This document shows positions 17,218-24,664 of a stretch of DNA of 64,000 nucleotides, one piece after another. The position numbers were made by a program, and so were the translations under genes. Below the pieces are notes generated by a model. That model saw only the letters and a program-made list of their open reading frames with translations, had not been told where the DNA came from and made no database searches. Each line of letters opens with the position of its first letter. Position 1 is the stretch's first letter. The DNA comes from Lacicoccus halitifaciens (GTDB lineage: Bacteria > Bacillota > Bacilli > Staphylococcales > Salinicoccaceae), in NCBI RefSeq assembly GCF_040544485.1, contig NZ_JBDZDV010000003.1:1-64000 (forward strand), written 5' to 3'.

Positions 17218-17352
17218 AATGACACTCCTATCTCATTGGTTAATTACATATTACCACTGTTGGCACCTGAATATCCATAACATTTTCAAATTAATTATTA
17301 CGAATTTTAAAACTTCCCATTATAATATACAATAAGTGTGAGGTGAAATATT

Positions 17353-18834
17353 ATGTCATGGCTGTCATTTGAGAATATCGACTGGAGTTTCGTCTTATCC
17401 ATAGTGATTGCGGCCCTGTTCCTCGTCAATATACTGCTTGCGATCAGTATCATATTCCTTGAGCGCAGGAGCTCCCAGAGCGTTTGGGCATGGGTGCTGG
17501 TTTTATTCTTCATACCCATTTTCGGATTCATCATCTATATGGCTTTCGGGCGGACGATATACAATCAGAAAATCTTCAAAATCGATGAAAAAGATAAAGT
17601 CGGACTGGAACACCTTGTACAGGAACAGCTGGAGGATATAAAGAATAAGGACTTCAGCTTCGTCAACCCCCTGGCAAATAAGTATAAAAAGCTCATCCAT
17701 ATGCTGCTCTACAATAACCATTCTTTTCTGACCAACAATAATACGATCACCACTTATACCGACATGAACGAGAAGTTCGATGCCATGCTCGAAGATATCA
17801 GGAATGCCAAAGACCACATCCATTTTCAATATTATATTTTCCGGATGGACGGCATCGGCAAAAAGCTCTATAATGCGATGCTCGAAAAGCAGAAGGAGGG
17901 CGTCGCGGTCAAGATCCTCTACGATGATATGGGATCCCGTGCCCTGAGCCTGCGCCAGTTCAGGAAGATAAAATCGTACGGCGGGCGGGTCGAAGCGTTC
18001 TTCCCCTCCTTCCTGAACCTCATCAATCCGAGGATCAACAACCGGAACCACCGTAAGATCGTCGTCATAGACGGCGAGATCGGTTACATCGGCGGATCGA
18101 ATGTCGGGGATGAGTACATAGGCAAAAGCGAAAAGTTCGGCGGCTGGCGGGACACCCACCTCCGGATCAAGGGCAATGCAGTCAAATCACTGCAGCTCCG
18201 CTTCATGCTCGACTGGAACTCCCATTCGAAACGCCACAACCTTGTATACAACGAGCAGTACTTTCCGACCATCTACAATGACGGCGACACTTATATGCAG
18301 ATCGCCTCAAGCGGGCCCGATGAAGTGTGGCAGCAGATCAAATACGGCTATTTGAAGATGATCTACCGTGCAAAGCGCAATATTTATATCCAGTCGCCCT
18401 ACTTCATCCCGGACCAGTCCGTGATGGAAGCACTGCGCATCGCGATACTCAGCGGTGTCAAAGTCCATTTGATGATACCGAATATGCCCGATCACCCTTT
18501 CGTCTACTGGGGCACCTATTCGCGGGCTGGAGATCTCGTCAAGATGGGCGCAGAGGTGCATGTGTATGAGAAAGGATTCCTGCATCAGAAGGTCGTCATC
18601 ATCGATGATGAAGTCGTGAGCGTCGGTACGACCAACATAGATAATAGAAGCTTCCTTTTGAACTTCGAAGTGAACGCCTTCATATACAGCAGGCGGGAAG
18701 CTGAAAAACACCGTCATATATATGAAGAAGATGTGAAGCACAGTACGCGCCTTACAGAGGAGATATACAATTCAAGGAGCAAGTGGATCAGGGTGAAGGA
18801 AGGAATAGCCAATCTGATTGCTCCGATATTATAA
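17353..18834 (+). CDS. cls: cardiolipin synthase
   Basis: Phospholipase D-type enzyme that condenses two phosphatidylglycerols to cardiolipin at the membrane, 493 residues. Two N-terminal membrane segments (about 10-32 and 40-60) precede two HKD motifs, NHRKIVVID (about residue 236) and HQKVVIID (about 414). The ATG follows GTGAGGTG. A TATAAT element lies at 17321-17326. It converges on yidC with a shared palindromic terminator. Confidence 0.94.
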   Translation: MSWLSFENIDWSFVLSIVIAALFLVNILLAISIIFLERRSSQSVWAWVLVLFFIPIFGFIIYMAFGRTIYNQKIFKIDEKDKVGLEHLVQEQLEDIKNKDFSFVNPLANKYKKLIHMLLYNNHSFLTNNNTITTYTDMNEKFDAMLEDIRNAKDHIHFQYYIFRMDGIGKKLYNAMLEKQKEGVAVKILYDDMGSRALSLRQFRKIKSYGGRVEAFFPSFLNLINPRINNRNHRKIVVIDGEIGYIGGSNVGDEYIGKSEKFGGWRDTHLRIKGNAVKSLQLRFMLDWNSHSKRHNLVYNEQYFPTIYNDGDTYMQIASSGPDEVWQQIKYGYLKMIYRAKRNIYIQSPYFIPDQSVMEALRIAILSGVKVHLMIPNMPDHPFVYWGTYSRAGDLVKMGAEVHVYEKGFLHQKVVIIDDEVVSVGTTNIDNRSFLLNFEVNAFIYSRREAEKHRHIYEEDVKHSTRLTEEIYNSRSKWIRVKEGIANLIAPIL

Positions 18835-18871
18835 AAAGAAGCGGTTGAGTATATATACTCAACCGCTTTTT
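18833..18871. terminator. palindromic terminator between cls and yidC
   Basis: The 30-bp segment 18839-18868 is a perfect palindrome (arms AAGCGGTTGAGTATA and complement) flanked by an A-run and a T-run. It serves both convergent genes and begins at the cls stop. Confidence 0.85.
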
Positions 18872-18874
18872 GCA

Positions 18875-19750
18875 TCATGCTTTCTTTCTGCGTTTCTTTT
18901 TATTTTTAGGCATCAATTTGGCGTTCTTCATGCGACGCTCTTTTTCAGCCTGTTCGCGCTCGTGCGCTTCGATGATCGGTGCCATTTCTTCGTTGACTTT
19001 CTTCTTCCAGAAAGTGTTCCCGGCCCAAGTCTGGAAAATAAGGAATATACCGCCGACAGCCCAGTACAGAGGCAGTGCCGAAGGAGAGATCAAGGAAATC
19101 CAGACGATCATCAATGGTGAAATATACATGAAGAGGCGCATCTGTTTACGCTGCTCTTCGGAAACGAACTGCATTGAAACCCAAGCCTGTCCAAGGTAGA
19201 CAAGACCTGCGATGATTGTCATGAGGATGTTCGTCTGCGTCAAATCCATCCACAGGAATTCCGGATATTCGGTGATACCGCCCTCTGAAGGGAATCTGAG
19301 CGCAAAGTAAAGCGCCATGACGACCGGCATCTGCAGGAGGATCGGCAGACAGCCCATATTCAGCGGGTTGATGCCGTGCTTTTTGTAAAGACCCATCATT
19401 TCCTGCTGGGCTTCCATCTTCTCTTCCTGAGTTGTTGCGACTTTGACCCTCTTCTGGATCTCTTCCATTTCAGGCTTCACGATCTTCATCTTCTCGCGCA
19501 TCATCATCTGGTTTTTATATGTATTCATCATGAACGGGAAAATAACAAGACGGACGATTAGTGTGATGACAATAATTGCCAGACCATAGTTGTGATTCAG
19601 ATTATCGCCGAGAAAATGCAGGAGATTATCCATCGGCTGGACAAATGTATTAAAGAAGAACCCATCTCTGTTTTCTTCCTGAGAATAATCACAGCCTGCC
19701 AATAAAAGCACAAGCCCCATCATCCCAGCCAGTAACCATTTCTTATTCAT
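18875..19750 (-). CDS. yidC: membrane protein insertase YidC (lipoprotein form)
   Basis: YidC/OxaA insertase, 291 residues. The N-terminus is a lipoprotein signal ending LLLAGC, with lipidated Cys20. Five membrane segments and a basic C-terminal tail follow. It folds and inserts membrane proteins with or without SecYEG. No rnpA or jag lies next to it, so this is the stand-alone staphylococcal-type copy. An extended -10 (TGGTACAAT) lies about 36 bp upstream of the start. The 52-bp repeat array lies further upstream. Confidence 0.94.
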   Translation of the reverse strand: MNKKWLLAGMMGLVLLLAGCDYSQEENRDGFFFNTFVQPMDNLLHFLGDNLNHNYGLAIIVITLIVRLVIFPFMMNTYKNQMMMREKMKIVKPEMEEIQKRVKVATTQEEKMEAQQEMMGLYKKHGINPLNMGCLPILLQMPVVMALYFALRFPSEGGITEYPEFLWMDLTQTNILMTIIAGLVYLGQAWVSMQFVSEEQRKQMRLFMYISPLMIVWISLISPSALPLYWAVGGIFLIFQTWAGNTFWKKKVNEEMAPIIEAHEREQAEKERRMKNAKLMPKNKKKRRKKA

Positions 19751-19785
19751 TCTTTCACCTCAAAAATTTATCTCACATAATAGAG

Positions 19786-19794
19786 ATTGTACCA
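19786..19794 (-). promoter_or_regulatory. extended -10 promoter of yidC
   Basis: Minus-strand TGGTACAAT, an extended -10 element with no clear -35, stands upstream of the yidC ribosome-binding site GAGGTG. Confidence 0.5.
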
Positions 19795-19941
19795 TAATTC
19801 CATACCTAAAAAAATAAATATTATGTTCATTATGCGAACTTTCCCGGTTTCCGTGAAGTTTGAACATATTGGCCCGAAGTGTTGGGCTGGTGGGGATGTC
19901 TTTATTCTTCTAGTCTCAATTTCTGTTCTGATCCTTCTATA

Positions 19942-20208
19942 TTTGCGGAACCTTGAAGTGTTTTAGGGTCAACGTTGCGAATACAGCACTTGGTTTCGCA
20001 ACCTTCTGCCGAGTTCTGGGTCAATGTTGCGAATACAGCACCCGGTTTCGCAACCCTCTGCCGAGTTCTGGGTCAATGTTGCGAATACAGCGCCCGGTTT
20101 CGCAACCTTCTGTCGAGTTCTGGGTCAATGTTGCGAATACAACACCCGGTTTCGCAACCCTAGACCGAGTGCCGGGGCAACGTTGCGAGTACAGCAGCTC
20201 AATATTTC
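19942..20208. repeat. tandem array of 52-bp hairpin repeats
   Basis: Four full units start at 19974, 20026, 20078 and 20130, exactly 52 bp apart, with a degenerate copy before and a partial copy from 20182. Each full unit contains GTTGCGAA, 13 bases, and TTCGCAAC, a perfect 8-bp stem, then a 23-bp spacer ending GGGTCAAT. Units differ at only a few positions; the last is the most diverged. Because 52 is not a multiple of three, all frames stay open and repeat similar peptides, so it is not protein coding. The array fills most of the 468-bp gap between the NERD gene and yidC. The rest of that gap (19751-19941) holds only the yidC promoter region. Confidence 0.95.
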
Positions 20209-20218
20209 TAACACGCCC

Positions 20219-21118
20219 TCAAAAAGATATATGGCTCTTCTTTCGATGCCTTCTGACACAGCTTTCCGAGATTTCTCCACCCGAAAATCTGTTTATAATT
20301 GTCGGCGTGATCTCCCACGTCCGATTAAGGGTCCTTATTTCATAGACGAGTCTCTTAATCACCTCAAGTGGCATCCAGGTGCTATCGCACCTCAGACATC
20401 TGAATCTCTGTTGATTATGTCGGGCTGCCCGCTCCCCGCAATCCCCGCAGAATACCCCTGTTTTCAAATCTTCAAATAAAACCCCGACATCGCCCTGGTA
20501 TTGGGATTCGACCAGCCGCTCCGCTTCAAGCCTTTCGACCAGATCGGAATGATCATAGCGGTTTGGATGCAGCACCTTCCTCAACTTCTTCCGCACATTG
20601 CTACATAGGAGGATTTCAGGTTTATCGGGCAGCCTGAATATGGTCTGATCAGGATTTATGAAGACGATCGTGCCATAAAGGTTGATATTGAAGCCTGCCT
20701 TGTCCAAGAACCCCTGCAACGCGACTTTCTGCCTCCCCACCTGCAGCATCGGATCCCCGAACTTCCTGCCGTTTTCATATGTCCACTGTCCCTCTACGTA
20801 AATCAGGTCAAAATTATAGTTCTTCACTTCAAAAGTGAACATTCTGTCCCCGGCGATGATGATGTTATCGATCTGGATTTCCTGGTCGACGCTCGACTCC
20901 GCTTTCGTCTGACTGCCGTTCCTTCCAACTTTAAAACAAAAATCCTTCATGTGAATAAACTCCACATCACGGAAATCTTCTTCCAAAATGTGATCGAACT
21001 CCACTTCACCTGCATAACCGCCCGCCAGTACTTTCAGCTCGTTCAGATCTGCTTCCGATAAATCGCAGCGGTATGAAAGTATCTCCAGCTGCCTGTGTCT
21101 CCGGCTTTTATTCCTCAA
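20219..21118 (-). CDS. NERD-domain nuclease-like protein with zinc ribbon
   Basis: Nuclease-related domain (NERD) protein, 299 residues. The restriction-like core shows Glu38 (GYAGEVEFD), Asp84 (QIDNIIIAG) and Glu97-x-Lys99 (FTFEVKNYN), matching a PD-(D/E)xK active site. A four-cysteine ribbon follows at Cys224, Cys227, Cys241 and Cys244. NERD proteins occur alone or fused to helicases and kinases, and are thought to act on nucleic acid; their substrate is not established. The start is TTG, seven bases after GGGGG. About 11 bp beyond its stop the 52-bp hairpin array begins, so the array would form the 3' end of its transcript. Confidence 0.82.
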   Translation of the reverse strand: MRNKSRRHRQLEILSYRCDLSEADLNELKVLAGGYAGEVEFDHILEEDFRDVEFIHMKDFCFKVGRNGSQTKAESSVDQEIQIDNIIIAGDRMFTFEVKNYNFDLIYVEGQWTYENGRKFGDPMLQVGRQKVALQGFLDKAGFNINLYGTIVFINPDQTIFRLPDKPEILLCSNVRKKLRKVLHPNRYDHSDLVERLEAERLVESQYQGDVGVLFEDLKTGVFCGDCGERAARHNQQRFRCLRCDSTWMPLEVIKRLVYEIRTLNRTWEITPTIINRFSGGEISESCVRRHRKKSHISF

Positions 21119-21285
21119 TGGCTTTCCCCCTTATAAATTGTCCTCCTTCGTATAATATTATGGATTTGAATTGTGCACACATCGCAACAATTCAATTTCT
21201 GTCGGTAAAAAATGCAGTTATCAGATTTCCGACCCCGGTTTTCAACAGAATTGCAAAAACTGCGCGCAGAAATACAAAAATCGTA

Positions 21286-21328
21286 AAAAACAAAAAAGTA
21301 CGGACAAGCATCACTTGTCCGTACTTTT
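21286..21328 (-). terminator. terminator of the LysM/Rpf gene
   Basis: A perfect 15-bp stem, minus-strand AAAAGTACGGACAAG with its complement, has a 5-base loop and is followed on the minus strand by TTTTTTG. It is placed between this gene and the NERD gene. Confidence 0.85.
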
Positions 21329-21343
21329 AAATCATAAATTATA

Positions 21344-22306
21344 TTACAGTCTAGCACCACATACAGGCCAAGGCTGTGCGCCTCTGTCCGCGTAAAGCGC
21401 CTGGGCTCTTTGTGTCTGCTCAGCTGCTGAAGCCTGGGATGGAAGTCCTGTTCCACCTACTGATTGCCAAGTCTGTACGTCAAACTGGTAAAGACCGTGG
21501 TAAAGGCCGTTTGCACTTACGATGCTTGCATCTCCGCCTGATTCACATGCTGCAAGCGCGCCCCAGTTTTGGCCGCCGCTGTTGCTTGGTGCAGCTGCCT
21601 GGTTCTGAGTTTGAACCGGCTCCTGCTGTGCTGGTGCCTGTTCAGCTGCTGGCTCTTCATATACTTCTTCTTCAACAACTTCTGCTGCCGGTTCTTCGTA
21701 TACTACTTCTTCTTCAACAACTTCTGCTGCCGGCTCTTCATATACTACTTCTTCTTCGACAACCTCAGTTGCAGGCTCTTCGTATACTACTTCTTCTTCG
21801 ACAACTTCAGCTGCTGGCTCTTCATATACTACTTCCTCTTCAACAACTTCTGCTGGCTCTTCGTATACTACTTCCTCTTCAACAACTTCCGGAGCTTGTA
21901 CAGGGGCAACTTCAGCCACTGCATCTTTTGAAACGATCAATTCGTTACCAGGGAAAATCAAATCTGAAGTTAAATTATTCAGGTCCATCAGTTCTTTGAC
22001 AGTCAGGTCGAATTCCACTGCGATTTCAAACAGTGTATCGCCAGGCTGGATTACATAGACGCCGGCTTCAGTTTCTGCTTTTTCTTCTGCAACTTCAGCT
22101 ACCTGAAGCACTTGTCCAGGGAAAATCAAATCTGATGAAAGATCATTTGCTGCCTTCAAAGCAGATACCGTTGTGGAATTGGCTGCTGCGATTTCCGATA
22201 AAGTGTCACCTGATTGTACTTCATGTCCTTTTTCAGAAGCTTCCGCGTTGGCTGCAATGATTGATGAAACAGCGACTGCTGTTCCTACTGATAATAATTT
22301 TTTCAT
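21344..22306 (-). CDS. secreted LysM protein with Rpf-type transglycosylase domain
   Basis: A 320-residue exported cell-wall enzyme. The signal peptide ends near ANAEA-S (about residue 23). Two LysM domains (about 29-69 and 83-126) should bind peptidoglycan. Residues 141-221 are an acidic repeat of about 14 residues (VVEEEVVYEEPAAE), six copies, one shortened. The C-terminal domain (about 247-320) begins NWGALAACESGGD and has a Trp-rich core and WPVCG, like the lysozyme-like domain of actinobacterial resuscitation-promoting factors; Glu255 is the expected catalytic residue. It probably cuts peptidoglycan during growth, as SceD and IsaA do. RBS AGGAGG, own terminator, and a WalR-type box upstream. 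Confidence 0.85.
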   Translation of the reverse strand: MKKLLSVGTAVAVSSIIAANAEASEKGHEVQSGDTLSEIAAANSTTVSALKAANDLSSDLIFPGQVLQVAEVAEEKAETEAGVYVIQPGDTLFEIAVEFDLTVKELMDLNNLTSDLIFPGNELIVSKDAVAEVAPVQAPEVVEEEVVYEEPAEVVEEEVVYEEPAAEVVEEEVVYEEPATEVVEEEVVYEEPAAEVVEEEVVYEEPAAEVVEEEVYEEPAAEQAPAQQEPVQTQNQAAAPSNSGGQNWGALAACESGGDASIVSANGLYHGLYQFDVQTWQSVGGTGLPSQASAAEQTQRAQALYADRGAQPWPVCGARL

Positions 22307-22452
22307 TAAGATATTTCCTCCTGTTTTTTACCCGTATATATTAGAAATTCTATATTTGACTGATTCGTTTAATGTTTTCCTAATCGCTAAGTAGAACTAT
22401 AACAGATAAAAATATTTCATAGGTTACAGGAAGATAAAATGTAAAGCCTTCT

Positions 22453-22469
22453 TTTACAGTAATGTTACA
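22453..22469 (-). promoter_or_regulatory. WalR-type binding site
   Basis: Minus-strand TGTAACATTACTGTAAA fits the WalR (YycF) motif TGTWAH-N5-TGTWAH, about 150 bp before the LysM/Rpf start. WalKR controls staphylococcal wall hydrolases. The rest of the 511-bp gap 22307-22817 has two further TGTAA half-sites near 22644 and 22664 and the ssb terminator, but no gene that I can support. Confidence 0.6.
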
Positions 22470-22699
22470 AAAAGATTTCTCAGGCCTCCTGAATGTTGCA
22501 GACAGGCATAATGAATTGTCATGATTCACAGTTTACATCTTTAGTGTTAAATAAAACCCTCGGAAAACGTTGCCATATCAAGGCCCAAAGCAACCGGGCA
22601 GAAAACACCGATTAATCATCCACAAATCATATAGTCAGACAACTGTAATAAACTCCCCGAGACTGTAACAAAAAAATTCATATTTATTTTACAAACGAC

Positions 22700-22751
22700 A
22701 AAAAAAGACATCATCCGGTATCTTTACGCAGATAAAATACCGTATGATGTC
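22700..22751 (-). terminator. terminator of the ssb paralogue
   Basis: The minus-strand stem pairs GACATCAT and CGGTAT with their complements, with two mismatches, and is followed by TCTTTTTTTG. It lies about 65 bp after the ssb stop. Confidence 0.75.
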
Positions 22752-22817
22752 AGTTGTGAGTGTGAATGGTTGGATGCAGGATGGTTAAAAGGTTTTTGGG
22801 GTGTTCGTCTGGTTCAT

Positions 22818-23405
22818 TCAGGCGAGGACTTTTTCCTCGCCCGGTTCTTCTTCATTTTCATGGGATGCTTCAATCTCAATTTCCTCAGCTTCATTGATCA
22901 TTTTTTCAAGGATCTCGACATTCTTATCCTTGATTGGTTCTTTAAGTGATGCATCGCGGGCAGTTTCATTGAAATTACTTTTTGTGAGCGTCAATATCCG
23001 TTCCTCTCCAACGAAGTCATAACGGTTGTAATTTCTGATTGCTTCATTGATCAGTTCATTCGGGTTTTTGATGTTCGGGCTGTTATTCAATTTTTCCGGT
23101 ATCAGTTTGACACTTTCAGCCCATACTTCCATCCGGTATTCTTTTGTACCGGTTTCTGTCGTGTGCATGGTCGTGGCGAGCTGTCCGCTCACACAGATGA
23201 TCTGGCCGTCACTGAGGCTGTCCAGTAAATTCGGGATCGCTTTGCCGAATCCTTTACAATAGATGAAATGTACTTCATGATCGCGCTTATGATCTTTCGG
23301 TATTCTGATTGTTGCCAGGATGAACGAGTTCACTTGTGTATTGTTGCCCTGCTTCACCGAAATATTCCTGACCAGCTCCCCGACTAGCACTACTTTGTTC
23401 AGCAT
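22818..23405 (-). CDS. single-stranded DNA-binding protein paralogue
   Basis: An SSB-type OB fold occupies about residues 1-105 (MLNKVVLVGELVRNI, VSGQLATT), and a charged C-terminal half brings it to 195 residues. The usual acidic tip that ends DDDLPF/DDDIPF and recruits partner proteins is absent; the protein ends GEEKVLA. It is not in the rpsF-ssb-rpsR operon, so it is a second, accessory SSB, as found in staphylococci near fabZ and linked there to DNA uptake or repair. RBS AAGGAGGTG; a TATAAT element lies at 23487-23492 on the minus strand. Confidence 0.85.
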   Translation of the reverse strand: MLNKVVLVGELVRNISVKQGNNTQVNSFILATIRIPKDHKRDHEVHFIYCKGFGKAIPNLLDSLSDGQIICVSGQLATTMHTTETGTKEYRMEVWAESVKLIPEKLNNSPNIKNPNELINEAIRNYNRYDFVGEERILTLTKSNFNETARDASLKEPIKDKNVEILEKMINEAEEIEIEASHENEEEPGEEKVLA

Positions 23406-23588
23406 TGGTCCACCTCCTTCCTGCTATCAGATTAAAGTGCTGCTGAATTTTCTGCAAATGACAACAATTTAATTTTTGTGGCAAGTATTATACAATAAAC
23501 TTATAACTGTACCCAAAAATGAACAGATATCGGAAAACTGTCTGCAGAAATACGAAATCTGTAGTTTTTGAAAATTAAGGGGGATTTC

Positions 23589-24011
23589 ATGAAGTCTTTT
23601 AAGATTGTAGAGATAAAGATGCAGGATGAAAACAACTATATCATTCTGGATTTGATTGACGGGGTCATCATAAATAACGAAGCCGGGAAAGATTCATGGA
23701 TTGTCGAAGTCGCCACCTCGGAGGATTTCAAAGATATACTTGAGAGTTTCGTCGGCACTGATGTAAGGCTTTTGATCCGGATCACAAGGGCGTCCAACAC
23801 GCCGGCACTCTTCAAGGGCAAGTTCATGGAGATGAACAGTATCAGTGTCGGATTGTCCCTCCTGTTCATCGGGGATATCATCCAGCAGAGTCCTCATTAC
23901 GCAGAAGAACTGCTTGAAAAACTAATGGAGGAGAATTACGAGGGTGAAGCGCTGCTCAATGAGTTCAAAGCACGCATGGAATCGAAGGAAGATATAAAAA
24001 CATCCAACTGA
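23589..24011 (+). CDS. YwpF-like protein
   Basis: A 140-residue cytoplasmic protein resembling Bacillus YwpF: MKSFKIVEIKM at the start, then LDLIDGVIINNEAG and WIVEV. The function of the family is unknown. I choose the ATG at 23589 because AAGGGGG lies six bases upstream; the frame opens seven codons earlier. YwpF lies near fabZ and ssb in Bacillus as well. Its last codons and stop are inside the terminator stem shared with fabZ. Confidence 0.75.
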   Translation: MKSFKIVEIKMQDENNYIILDLIDGVIINNEAGKDSWIVEVATSEDFKDILESFVGTDVRLLIRITRASNTPALFKGKFMEMNSISVGLSLLFIGDIIQQSPHYAEELLEKLMEENYEGEALLNEFKARMESKEDIKTSN

Positions 24012-24035
24012 TCTTCATCAGTTGGATGTTTTTTT
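23996..24035. terminator. bidirectional terminator of ywpF and fabZ
   Basis: AAAAACATCCAACTGAT and its perfect complement (17 bp) surround CTTC, with T-runs on both strands. The arms hold the last codons and stops of both convergent genes; each product ends in KTSN. Confidence 0.9.
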
Positions 24036-24458
24036 GTCCTGGATGGCAAAAGTGATTTCGCACTGGCATGCCACCTCGCCATCGACAAGGGCGACTGCTT
24101 TGCCTTTGCCGATTGGACCTTTCAATTTTGTGATTTCCACAGTTAATTCAAGTGTGTCCCCGGGCGTGACCTGACGCCTGAATTTACACTTGTCGATGCC
24201 TGCAAAGAAGGCAAGCTTCCCTTTGAACTCGGGCTGCTGCAGCAATGCTACGCCGCCCACCTGGGCAAGGGCCTCCACTATGAGGACGCCCGGCATTACA
24301 GCATATTCCGGAAAATGCCCCGGGAAGAACGGTTCATTTCCTGAAACCTGTTTTATCCCTGTGCATTTCACGCCGGGTTCGATTTCCGTTACACGGTCAA
24401 TCAGTAAAAACGGGGGTCTATGCGGGATGATTGCTTTAATCTGATCATAAGTAAGCAT
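24018..24458 (-). CDS. fabZ: FabZ, 3-hydroxyacyl-ACP dehydratase
   Basis: Hot-dog fold dehydratase of type II fatty-acid synthesis, 146 residues. The catalytic His is in GHFPEYAVMPGVL and the catalytic Glu in IVEALAQVGG. It is the last gene of murA-epuA-fabZ, separated from epuA by 3 bp. Confidence 0.96.
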   Translation of the reverse strand: MLTYDQIKAIIPHRPPFLLIDRVTEIEPGVKCTGIKQVSGNEPFFPGHFPEYAVMPGVLIVEALAQVGGVALLQQPEFKGKLAFFAGIDKCKFRRQVTPGDTLELTVEITKLKGPIGKGKAVALVDGEVACQCEITFAIQDKKTSN

Positions 24459-24461
24459 ATT

Positions 24462-24650
24462 TTATACCTCTGTTAAATTAATGATGTGTTCCCAGGTTTC
24501 CAGCCTGAATACTTCGAACGGATTATCCAGAATACCGTAGCCGATCATCAGTCCTGCAAAGAAAACGATGATTGCCACGTACAGGAATAATAGAATGCGA
24601 ACAACCAGGGGAAAACGTCTGTGAACCAGTTTTTTCGGCGTTTCTTCCAT
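24462..24650 (-). CDS. EpuA-like small membrane protein
   Basis: A 62-residue protein with a basic N-terminus (MEETPKKLVHRRFPLVVRI) and one membrane segment (about 18-40). It fits the small family annotated as EpuA or 'RNA polymerase subunit beta-like' that sits between murA and fabZ in Gram-positives. That RNA polymerase label is historical and not supported here. Function is unknown. Confidence 0.75.
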   Translation of the reverse strand: MEETPKKLVHRRFPLVVRILLFLYVAIIVFFAGLMIGYGILDNPFEVFRLETWEHIINLTEV

Positions 24651-24664
24651 ATTAAAACCTCACT

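Noticed and set aside
19942..20208. CRISPR array
   Set aside because: The sequence between the hairpins is conserved from unit to unit, units are only 52 bp and no cas gene is near.
19953..20479. Overlapping open frames in all plus frames through the 52-bp repeats
   Set aside because: They are open only because a 52-bp period shifts each unit by one frame and repeats the same peptide; no start signals, and they run antisense into the NERD gene.
21115..21456. Minus-strand frame spanning the LysM/Rpf terminator
   Set aside because: It reads through a strong terminator and out-of-frame coding sequence, with no start signal.
22540..22700. A c-di-AMP (ydaO-type) riboswitch before the LysM/Rpf gene
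   Set aside because: Such riboswitches often precede wall hydrolases, but I could not find the conserved ydaO core; only a short GTTGC/GCAAC hairpin is present.
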